From Priapulus caudatus (taxonomy: Eukaryota; Priapulida; Priapulimorpha; Priapulimorphida; Priapulidae): a DNA stretch of 33,934 nt. Numbering within the stretch: the first letter of the stretch is position 1; every line of letters starts with the position of its first letter. This document shows, one piece after another, positions 9,781-21,500 of the stretch. Position numbers and translations under genes: made by a program. The notes under the pieces are model-generated. The model saw only the letters and a list, made by a program, of their open reading frames with translations. It searched no databases and was not told where the DNA came from. The DNA lies in NCBI RefSeq assembly GCF_000485595.1, contig NW_014577099.1, positions 412,433 to 446,366 on the forward strand, written 5' to 3'.

Positions 9781-11301
9781 AGAGGGTAGCTAATTTAAAG
9801 CTCTGTATAGGCGAGTGGTATATCATCATGCATCCGCCTGACTACATTGCCAATGCAGATTTAACACGGTTGGTGTCCCTTGACGTGATATAAACGACCT
9901 GGACGTTTCAATAGATTGGGAAAACTTCTGGTCTGGTAAATCTTTACCATTCAAGAGGGTGTGCGATGTTAGTACGTCGTAATGCGTTATCGTAATGTGT
10001 GCTGACGTCGTTTCACGCGGGAGTTCGCATGCTCCTTAGGCTGAGAATGGAAATTTATGCATTTTTGATGGAATTGCTGCTTCACGTTACGGGTGCAGCG
10101 CTATACGTGGTTATTGGTGGATGGCGCAACCATAACGCTGCAGTTGTATGATCTGGTCTGTTCTGTGGCTAGTCTTGCAACAACCATCATTAGTAGTGTG
10201 CAAGAGAAGATTGATCTCACAAGTTGCGTGAAGTAGATGGCTGCTCGTTATGACACGTATAAGTTATCTGTTCCCTTCCTCTCCGTTTCTCTCTGTTCAT
10301 ATCTTTCATTCATCAGTTCACTGGCACACACGAACAAACAAAGGCGCGCGCGCGCACTCTCTTCTCACACATATATTTATCACCCCCTTATGCAAGCATG
10401 TGTCCGGACAACCTGATAATGATCGCACTACATGAATGACAGGTGCTGATCCCAAGCTGACCTTTGGGTTTTATGCAAATATATCCTGTTTCTGAAATCG
10501 CTCGACGCTGTATGGAAAGTTTGGAGTTTGTCTTTAGTTGCATCTCTGTGTAGGCTGAGCGGTGAACGCGGTATGGCCCGTTGCGCTCGTAAAACTTCAC
10601 ATACTCTCCTGGAAAACATATAAAAGATGATAATGCAGTAGCGATGTAACGTATATGTGGCGCTACGCGCCGGTACGATAAACCGTATCACCGCCTGTCC
10701 GTCTAGTGTTGTTGTTACTCGTGGTGTCCCAGTCGTTGCACAACACTTCTGTACGAACCACGCCGTATTCTTCAGGAGTGAAAGTATTGCCGTTCAAAAT
10801 AAATGTTGAAATTATCGTCTCTGTAGAATGTTTTATTTGCTGGCTTTGTCATGTGTAGTTATTGCCGACCAGAAAAACAATTAAGATACTAAATAGAAAA
10901 CTTTATTCATTTTTCAGTGCTCTACACAAAGCGGAACATTTCGACCATTGTCAAGTATTCACACTAAACATATTTCCCAGTAAGAAACCATTCAAATTAT
11001 ATATCAAAATTCATGCGTAAATGACAGTGGGAATGTACAACTACGCTCTTTTCACTTATTTTGCATCACCTTAATTAGTCAACACATTGACGACCGCAAA
11101 AATTACAACTTTAACACTTCCTTTTACAAAATAAGCTTGATTAACACGGTTATCAACTGACTGTAGGAAACTAGACGAACTTGACTTATTATAGTCAGTC
11201 TTTTTACAAGATACTTACCCATACCTTTCTCTCTTCTTCTCCCTTGGTCCTTCATGGTAAAGAGCACATTCTTGGACGTTATAGTAGCGATATATATGGC
11301 G
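9781..11301. other. Intergenic, no gene recognised
   Basis: Contains a CGCGCGCGCG run (about 10345-10357) and AATAAA at 10798-10803 (+), followed by T-rich and GT-rich sequence. A reverse-strand AATAAA at 10907-10902 could serve - strand transcripts. Frames on the - strand at 10388-10691 resemble no known protein. Confidence 0.4.
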
Positions 11302-11310
11302 GTCAGTGAT

Positions 11311-11473
11311 GCTCGTAGGGTCTATGTCCCCCTGACCTCTGTTTGACCTGGCTCGTTTAGATATTTCTGACTAACCCTAACTGTAACCCTAACCCTATAT
11401 ATATATATATTAGTCAGAAATAGCTAAACGAGCCAGGTCAGACAGAGGTCAGGGGGACATAGACCTTATCTGC
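11311..11473. mobile_element. Telomere-core foldback element, arm type B
   Basis: The terminal 22 bp (GCTCGTAGGGTCTATGTCCC + CC) match type A copies. The arms are unrelated to type A: TGACCTCTGTTTGACCTGGC then TCGTTTAG...TTTCTGACTA, repeated inverted on the right. Perfect 9-bp target duplications GTCAGTGAT lie at 11302-11310 and 11474-11482. The apex is CTAACCCTAACTGTAACCCT, then CCCTA and (TA)n (about 11373-11411). At 163 bp it is the smallest member and almost entirely hairpin. Confidence 0.85.
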
Positions 11474-11482
11474 GTCAGTGAT

Positions 11483-12468
11483 GGGGGAAAGTTGTAAGAA
11501 TTCAGGATTCAGGATGCCGTTGCCCGAAATTTAGACGAAGACATCAATAGAGATTGGGCGTAGGCAGAAAGAGGGAGAGGTAGAGCAATGCACTATAGTA
11601 GAGGTAATTCCATAACACAAGATAACTTTGTAATATGATTTATGACATGCCATGTCTATCCTTTAACACTTTTGGTGAAGGTCCAGCAAATATATAAACA
11701 GCCGAAATTCACCAGTAACTCGCCGCTAAAAATCCATAAAAACACCACAGCTTGCAAACATGATGGACATTGACTGAAAAGTTTTACTGAATGTGGGATT
11801 AGTCCCGCATTGCTCAATACAGATGATTATAATCACCTAACCAAAGATCGATCTATCTGTACCGGTCAATAGCTGTTTATATGGGTGTTTGTTTAATTTT
11901 GCTATATCCTTCACATCTAGATGCCAAATACGCGATAAGATCAGTTACTTGAAGATTTGCTTGGAATTTTGTCAGCTAAGCAAAATTATGTGTATTTCGT
12001 CATCAGTTAGAGTGAATTTTACACAAAATTGAACTCTTACGCATGTAAATAACAAATTTATACAACTCTAAAATAGAGGTAAGATAGATACTCGCGGAGG
12101 AAAAACGCTTCAGTGACCAATATGGGAGTCGGATGAATAAAGAGAAGAAGAAAATAGATGTATAAAATGATCAGCAATGACCACACGTTTTTCTCTAACA
12201 TTTTTCCTTGATAAACAAACATGAAACCATATTCGGAAACTCAAGGCACACATCATGTGTGAATGGTAAAAACTAATCACAAACACAAAATTATTTAAAT
12301 GATTTAACTGTGAAGACGATTTGGTAACAATTGTGATTACACCACCTAGAGATCTCAGTTTCACCAGTGACCTATTCTGGTATAGTTGGTCAAAGCTTAC
12401 TTAAAAGATAACGCAACTCCAGCTTTAGGACAAATAACAATAATTTTAACAATCTTCTCATAAAGCTA
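11483..12468. other. Downstream of ERGIC3, no gene recognised
   Basis: AT-rich unique sequence beyond the ERGIC3 3' end. No conserved exon, RNA gene or transposon end was recognised. Confidence 0.4.
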
Positions 12469-12474
12469 TTTATT
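12469..12474 (-). terminator. Candidate ERGIC3 poly(A) signal
   Basis: AATAAA on the - strand, 20 bases after the stop codon (12494). This would give an unusually short 3' UTR. A second AATAAA at 10907-10902 would give about 1.6 kb. The choice is undecided. Confidence 0.4.
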
Positions 12475-12493
12475 GCTATGCAAATGTCGAACC

Positions 12494-12573
12494 TCAAGAG
12501 GCTTTCCCGAGATCTATTTTCTTCTGTATCATTTTCGCAGAATGAAAGATGAAAGCGTCTACCAGGCCTGCCA
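12494..12573 (-). CDS. ERGIC3: ERGIC3 last exon: end of TM helix and cytosolic tail
   Basis: Acceptor TTGTTTTAG precedes 12573. It completes the split Val codon, then 25 residues from AGLVDAFIFHSAKM to KKIDLGKAS, and TGA at 12496-12494. The tail differs from human KKIDLGKTT only at the last two residues. Confidence 0.94.
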
Positions 12574-15500
12574 CTAAAACAAGCAAGAAAAACGTGTTAT
12601 AACATGGAGGTGTTGGTCTAACTGGTTTCAAATATACAGCTTACAAATGCTAGTAGAGGAGCACACACATATATTATAATACATACATTCATAACACATC
12701 ACAAAATGAAATAAATTTGAGCTTGCGATATCTATAAATGAATGTGGAATTAAGTTCAAGCTCCCTTGTTGAAGGTTGAAAATTCACTTCTGCTGTCAGT
12801 GGTACTAGCTTTTTCTCTATCACCCCCGGCAACCATTGCAAAGTCCCCCGAAAGTTGACAAGCTGCACTGCATCAGACTGCACAAAATGTCTGGTCCACG
12901 TTATGGTTTACATGTCACTGCTGCTCGTGACTTTCCTTGCCAAACACTCGGTTTTGTATGGACGGCAGTACGAGATCCAGCCTGGTTCTTGGTCACTAAA
13001 TACTCTTAAACACTAACTCCGCTGGTGCTTTGCCTGTAGTTGCCTGTGGTGTTACTCGATACATAGACAAGAAGCGGTGCAGAGGGTCCTCCACCAGGTC
13101 ACTCTGGGATAGCTTGCGTCCCATTTTCACTGTTTGCATGGCCCTCTATGCTAACCCGTCACAGGCTGGGCGGTATGGGCAAACATTTAATGTGCCTAAT
13201 ACGGTTTATTTGCAGACATTCTTGAATTCCGCACTGGTAAAATATGTGCTGTGCCGTTCATTGTCTGACACGATCGTACTCGGCAGTCATAGGGTCACAA
13301 ATGTCTGCCGGAGTTTAGTGAGTATGGAACTAGTTGTTGCAGCTGTTACCACAGGAGCATCAATATATTTACTCGCCTCGACAATGACAAGAATCATTCG
13401 TCCATCCAATGGTTCTGCATAGTTAATATGAGTGATGTTATGGCTGCCCTGGCCACTCGCATGTGTATCGGCACAGATGGCGGCAACTGGCGATGGATCT
13501 GGCACATACCACAATCTTTCACCTGTTCTTGTCAGCGTCTATTCCCAGCCACCAGACGTAGCTGCATGCTAATGCTTTCATCTTCACAATTCCTGGGTGG
13601 GTTCCATGCAACTTTTGCACCATTAGGTCACAGCATTGTGGTGGAAGTTGGAACAATGACTCACATTCCCCATATTAACACACCTTCTTCAACCCTCAGT
13701 TCATTTAGCTTATCACTGTAGGAAGGCAACGCCTGAACAACTACCCTCCCCCCACCATAACACAAAATCACCCTAAGCACAATTACCCCCAGGCAATCAC
13801 TCCCTGACAATCCCCCCAATGATTTTAGTTCGATTTGTTTTTTGATTGGGTTTACCACACTTGTGTCATGCCTTCCCTCATGCTGAGCATGCTTTCCTGT
13901 TGTAGGACGCGGCCTCGCACGATAGACCTGCACAGGCTCTACCGTAACTTTTGTGTGCAACATAGTTGTCTCACGTGTCCTTGACGGTAGCAAGGTTACA
14001 AACATAGGTAATTCAGATAGTGTCATGTCAGTATCATTAACTCCCTTTATCTTCATTTCCCATCCAAACACTTCTGTTAGATCTGAGAATTTATCTCTAT
14101 GTTTTTATCATGGAAGTCTAATTTTTTTCTTTGTGGCTGCAAACAGGAGTGAAATTTATCTAGAGCTTTACCGGTTTGCTGCGTAGCCTATCGAAATACT
14201 AAAGTGTCATATTCCCTAATTTGCTTTGGGGCAAAATAATCGTCTAGTTCGGCTTTCATCGGGGCATAGGTGTCACTATCTATCACTCCAAGTGCTTCAC
14301 TAGGATCAAACCCTTCTTCACCGGGCAACAGGTAGAAGTAAGGCTTTCTTTTGTTTATCAACTGCAACGTCTGCGTTTGCTAGCTACCAGACAGTTCTCA
14401 AAACAATATGTCCATCGTTCCCAACGAGAGCCTGATCTTTGATTGTTGCACAGAAGATGGCTTTTCTCATTGCAACCATATATCAAGAATATAAAGTGCA
14501 AAGGGTGAAGTCGTTTATATTGGTGACATTGCAAATGTTAGGATATTCTCCAAGCATCCTCTTACCATGTTCCATGAGCCTCTTACCATGTTCCATGAGC
14601 CTCTTACCATGTTATCATGAGCCAAATATAGCGACATGAATTTGCAACCGAGTTGAAATTCTATGCATTTCGGAACCAGTCTGTAGACGTATACAACATA
14701 AACATTTTAAATGTCTAGCAGCAATTTGTTGTTGGTTAAAAAGTCTGGTAGAGTCGAACAGTTAGGGTATTTATGAACATGGTAATGATATAAGAGCTAC
14801 ATACCTGTGAACACTCCTCCAATGATTGCACAAACTCCTGTGAGAAAATGGAAGAATGACCTGAAACAGATAACAACAGTTATATAACAATTACACTGTA
14901 ATGAGCTGCCCAAAACCCAACTTTTGATTCATATAAGACAAGCGTCTGGAGATGATATCAACAAGAATAATTTAATGTCATATAAAAGCAAGTGCAAGAG
15001 ATTAGGAATAAATAAAAACAGATTTTATTTTATTTATTCACTTCTGATGAGATACTACTAAAAAGAATACGAATAAAATTATCATTACCTTTTTTGCTCT
15101 GTGTATTTAACCATCATAGGTGAGAGCTCATACATCATGAACATTCCAGGTAGCCCCTGGTCCCCACTCGTTGCTGATACTACTTTAGAATTGGTCGTAA
15201 TTGAGTACTGATTTGTGTACAAAACCTTTTGGGATAAAGTGAAATATAACGTAAGATTTTAAATCGATTAAATCCTTCACTGGATACAAGACATGCTCGC
15301 TAACATTTGCGAGCTGCATCACATCTGCATGAGACAAGAAGAATTTATATTGTCTTCACATATATGTTTGAAGCATTTAATATTACATGATCGACATATA
15401 CATTTTTAAAATTCAAGGCACTTTTCTCTATTACAACTGCAGAAAATTTAGCCATGTACTATTAATAAGGCCTCCAGTAGCAAAAAGGTAAGTGGAGCAT

Positions 15501-18500
15501 GGGACAGGTCTGACTAATCAATATACTAGCTCTGAACCTGAATACTCAGCAGTGAAGTGTGAAAGAACCGAGTGGGAAATTTAGTGCTCGCTCGCTCACT
15601 AGTGCCAATACTATTTCAGTTTAATTACAATTAACACCCTGTACAGACTGTAAAATTTGATCCTACGTTTAACTTTTCTGGGTCAGTCCCTGGCCAGACG
15701 CGCGCTAATTCGCAGCGTACAAACAACACTCAACAAACCGGGTTGAGGTAGCATGAGTTGGCTGCGCATGCTTAGTTTAGCATGTAACGTCTCATAGCAG
15801 ACAGAAATTGCAGAAAAAGCAACAGCTGTAATAACAGCAAAAGAAGAATATTAACAGATTACCAAATACACAGCAGTATCTTTTATCAGCAATAGAAGTA
15901 CAAATATGCACATTTTTATGTGTGCCTTCCTATACCCTTTGTGTAGATTCTTTTGACCACATTGCAGTAAGATTCTTTACCTCTTTGTCATCCCAAGGAC
16001 TGCATGCATTTGCCATTATATGAACCAAGTTGTTTATGCTATATTAGTATACACTATAGTGAGTTGCAGATCAAAAATGAAATTGCAGACAATTCCAGTT
16101 GCGTTTTTACTTTTAATATATAGGTACTCAAACAAGGCTATGCGCATGTTCATATAGAAATTTACCCCACATCTGGTCTGGTTTACTTACCCACACAGTT
16201 TAGCCCCAGATAACAACGTACAGGATAACTTTTGGGATAACGCGGGCATGGCCCACCTCATTGCGTTTACCAGGGCATGCCAGGATAATCGGAATACCCA
16301 TATTCAATAATACGCCCAGTAGCGCTCATAGGGTCTATGTCCCCCAGGGTACTATCGGAGGGTACCCTGGGTACGGTTCGATATATCGGAACGTACCCTG
16401 GTAACTATCTGATATGGTTAGGGTTAAGGTTAGGGTTAGGGTTAGGGGTAGGGAGTAGGCGTAGGCGACTCCCTAGACTCGTTAGTGGAGTAGGCGAGGT
16501 ACGATCCAGCATATCAGATAGTTACCAGGGTGCGTTCCGATATGTCGAACCGTACCCAGGGTACCCTCCGATAGTACCCTGGGGGACATAGACCCTATCA
16601 GCCCCAGTAGCTTCTGCTGTGTATTTTGTGTCTGTATGCTGTGATTTAGCAAGCGTACCACGAGCCTGGCTTGGACTGGTTTGATATAGCATTAAAATTT
16701 TGCAGTCTGTACCGTCTACTAGTTAGGACTTGTGTGTATTTAGCCCTAGACAGAATGTAAACACTGGAAAAATTTAGTCTGGGCTAGAAGATCAATTTTG
16801 TAGTCTCTCTGTATGGGGTATTAAATATGACTGCGAATGTTGCTTGAGGGATAGTTTGCATTTGATAAACGGCCTTATCTGACCACACTATGACAAGGTT
16901 AGTTTGATTTTAGAGAGGTGGGCTAAATCCCAACATATATATTTTACCAGCTAGGGGAATTTTTTTATCATACCACTTTCTACAACGTACTGTATAAGCC
17001 GTATTTTCTGAGTACAGATATTTTGGCGAATTCAGACTTGACAGACAATTTTTGCAAGTGGTTAATTTTGCGGTCGGTGAATTATGAATTATTCGGTATT
17101 ATTCAGTATGAACTATTCGCGTGTTTTTATTTTCACGGTAGGGGATGCATTCGCGAAATTCGCGAAAATTAAACCACCGCGAAATATACAGCTTATACAG
17201 TAGTCTACTATGCTACAGGGATTCCCCACCAGGTTCCTTCATACGTTGTACAAGCACGCATATAAATAAATAAATATATATATATACTTTTTCAACATAC
17301 TTTTTCATCCAGATTTAAATATGTTGTCGGCACAATCTTCACAAAATATTGAAACATCATTTGATCTGGAATAAAGAATTATAATAATACATGATTTATT
17401 ACAATTACACATTACACACAGAATTAGCAGTTGTAGCCACTATTTTGAATCAATATAATATATTGAAAATAAATTTATATGAACATTTATGAAACATTTT
17501 ATGGAATATTTTTCAACAATGGATTAAAAACATAGGTTTTATATGTATATATATTATCAGGAGTGAATAATAAAAATAATCTATTATTATTCACTCATTA
17601 TGTTATGAATATTATATACACCCTATTTCACTGTAAATTACATTGTTATACTAAACATCGTAATAAAATGGCATATATCACAGTACAGAAATAGATTTAT
17701 AAGGGAATGAAATGGAAATTTAAAGTAACCTTCGCGCTGCGTATGCAAAAATAGCGGGCTCAGCCGGGATTTGAACCCGGGACCTCTCGCACCCGAAGCG
17801 AGAATCATACCCCTAGACCACTGAGCCAAATCACAAATAAGGATATTCATTATTCTTTCTTGTCATATGATCAACATATTCACAAACCAGTTTTTGTTAA
17901 GGATCGTTTTATGTAATTTTAACATGTCATATAAAGCATAGAACGACCGCAGGTTATAACTAATGTGATGTTGGCTTTAAAATTGAGCTTCCGATTTCGT
18001 CACGAATTTATACTTTGCCTGGGCGCACAGTATGAATCATTCATCCACCTGGTGGCGCTACCATCCAATGACGGTGTATTGCCTCAGAACACGTACACAG
18101 TATCAATATTGCCTACGCGCCCTGACTGCAGTCACTACATGTCACTCGTCTAATAGCAATAGCACATGAAGTATTAAAGGCATACTAGGCCCATTGATTA
18201 TGCAATGTTGACGAATGCTAGAATAACTGGCACCTTGTGTAGTTAATAATTACATAACCTTATTACATCCAAACGAGTATTAGTTTGTCCAATATGCTGG
18301 TTACTAAGAATACCTAAGATGTCTAATTGAAATCCGCAGTCCAAAAAATCAGTTGTTTACAGTTTCAAACCGCTGCCGGCGAAGCGGGTGTGATGCAGAT
18401 TTATAGTGCACCGGACATTTTCGCACGCATGCTCGGCCGTACGCAATGCTATCATCAGTGATTTCGTAAACACGGACGCCTGTGATAAGGAACTTTTTGT

Positions 18501-21500
18501 CAGGGCTGTCCATGTGCGTCCGTGATTAGTACTCGTGTTTTACTCCATTTCCATGTTTAGTCTGTGGCCGTGGTTACACCGCTGACACCTACATTTCATC
18601 TGGCGTCCAAAACATATGGGCCGCACAAATGTTTACGTCATCAATTGACTCCTGGATGACATTTACGGCACGTAAATAAATATCAACAACCGATTTCAAG
18701 TCTTGCTTGTAATGTAACCAGCAGTGATATTGGACAAACTAATACGCGTTTGGCTATAAGGTTATGTACTTATTAACTACACAAGGTGCGAGTTACTTTA
18801 GCATTCGTCAACATTGCATAATCAATGGGCCTAGTATGCCTTTAATAATATGGGCACCAGTCTGAGGTTTGTGGAAAGACGGCGTGAACATTAATTGCCT
18901 ATATTAAAGACACAAGACATTGCTCCTATTTTGTGGATCCTAATATCCCAAAATATCTGCACAGACGTAACACGACGACTTTCTTTAAATGAATTATTAA
19001 AGGTGCCTGCCCTTATTAACACCTACTTCAAGAAAAATATGGGGAAAAGTTGATAATTAAACCATCATGTCACAATATCCTCGAAATTACAATTATTCCC
19101 ACTTGTTCGCATTGGAAACATAAGGAAATCGGTAACATTCTGGTTCATTTCGATACGATTGTTGGACTTCCTGAAATGACATCAGCAGGAGTCCATGTGA
19201 CTCTGAAAATTCTGCTATACATAACTAAAAATCCACGTGTAACGATTTAAGATGCTTGGTAAAAAGAGAATTATGAGTATAAGAGAAAAGCATTGAGACA
19301 CAATCAGTAAAACCATGAGCTACCAAGCATTGACTCAACTACAGAGTCGATCGCTACTGTCACCAGCCCACGCAACACAGGTTAAACAGTGCAGTCTAAC
19401 GGCACACAGAAAACGACTTCAGCACCCGGCTACCTACCTTTGTTATTATACTGAAGTGAAATATAATACATTGTTAAATATATTTACAATGTATTTTGTA
19501 TCATTAAGTATACTGTTACTGTTATATAATACATTGTTAAATATATTTACAATGTATATCAGTGATGTATATGTTACAATCTATTAATAAAACAATACAT
19601 TGTTGTATACTGAAATATGAATATACTGGTTTCAGTTTTAAAATCACATTTTGTAGTAATCTACAGCAGATAACACAATATTTCAATCTTACTTTCCAGT
19701 GATTACTATAATTTGTGTCATGCATTATCTTGATCTGTAGTTTCTCTCTTCGTACGACTTCCTCTTTTTGAGGGCACAGGATCAGTTTGTTTCTCTTGAT
19801 AAAAAGTTTACCAGGCCAGCTTTGAAGTGTGCCATTAACCCATCAGACACCTTCCCACCCTGAGGAAACTCCTACATGCAAACTGTGTCTGGAATGTGCA
19901 CATTCCTGCAACTAGCGTATTGCGCATAGAATTTTCTGGGTATAAGGTACTAATTTTATTTTAAATTAATTCACTCTCGCTCCCAGCATTATCACTACAC
20001 TCTGTCACATCATTAAATAATCAATATTTATTTTAAAATGTTTCCCTGCATTCATAATTACGCTTGAATTAGGGGAGACACATAGAAACACATCTTAAAT
20101 TATATAATGGAAGTGAAGTGGAAAACGTGACACACATAACGGAATTTAATATTGCTATTGTTTTTTTCTGGGACACATTACTCTTGTTTTGTGTGGTATC
20201 ACAGTACCATGCAGTAAAAGTAGTTGTTAAAGATTCATTACTCTCAGAAATATAAATACCAGTGAATGTGAATAGGACAGACAATTGCTTAAGTCTGCTT
20301 TTGGGCTCATCCTAATACCTGATCAACACACATAAAACTAAACACATTTGACATTTGCATCCATGGTCATGCAGCAGTGAACCAAATTGTATTTGTAGCT
20401 TGCAAATCTTTTCATAAAATACACACAATTATGTTTCAACTCCCTAATGGTTGTAAATTTTGTTTTAATGTAAAAAGTTATCTTCCACATTAAGCTTATT
20501 TCTTTAAATAAATACATGGAAAGAATAGATCATCACATGCATAAATTAGTTGCTTACTGTGTTTGTTAGAACACATAAAAATCCTTTCAAGCCATAGAAC
20601 GACATTTGACCCCTTAAACTCATATATACACGCATAATACATTTTTTAATTGCCATTATATCTCAAATAGGAAAAGTTGTTGAAGCTCTTTAAATTTGTG
20701 CAATGATTGTGTTGTTCTCATTTGACCTTTAGGCACCAACTCTGACCTGGCATGACTGTTTAAAGCTTGACCCTTGATGCATAATTATTATCAACATAGT
20801 AGATGAAACCAGCGGTCCAGCACATTTAGATTTCGAAGCATTATTCTCGATAGATGGATGGAGGCATACACACTATTGCCACTCTACAAGGTCTATTTCA
20901 TTATGAGAGATGAAATAAAAACATTTTACCTTTATGAGCCACGACTTCCAGGTGATCTAGTGGGTTTTGCAGACCAGGGTAGTCCTGACCGAAGGAAAAG
21001 TGCTTAATGGAGTGGGTCATGTTAAACTGCAACAGAGAGGCAGCAAAATATATACAGGACACATCCTTCTATTGCAAGAGTACAAATTACTATACATATA
21101 ACCTAGTTCTCAGACATTTACTTTTACATATATACATATATAAAGAACATTTGGGTTTTCATTGAGCGACTCTTACATACAGGCTCTACGATTTGTTAGA
21201 GCACATATTCTAACCATCAGCTACTACAGCAACATACAGAGCTGATACAACAGTGAATACAGCAGACAATCTCCTCTTATAGAACAGTTATGTCATAGAG
21301 ACGTTGCACAGTTTTTTCGCATCTCATATAATTTGACATAAACCCCACCATTATTGCTGTTGTGCTACATAATCAGTGTTACACTGTACTGACTTAATTA
21401 AAAGTGAAAGATCATGCTTTATCTTACCTTTGTACCTGAAAATGCCTGCAAGTCATGAACTGTAAAAAATCAGAATCTTTATCATTTAAAATAACTTTGC

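Noticed and set aside
13030-13422. 130-codon + strand frame
   Set aside because: Antisense to the integrase core remnant on the - strand, where family motifs are clear.
16337-16591. Frames inside the foldback elements (also at 2401, 2826, 2872 and 3078)
   Set aside because: All arise from the inverted repeats and the TTAGGG core, and differ between copies by frameshifts.
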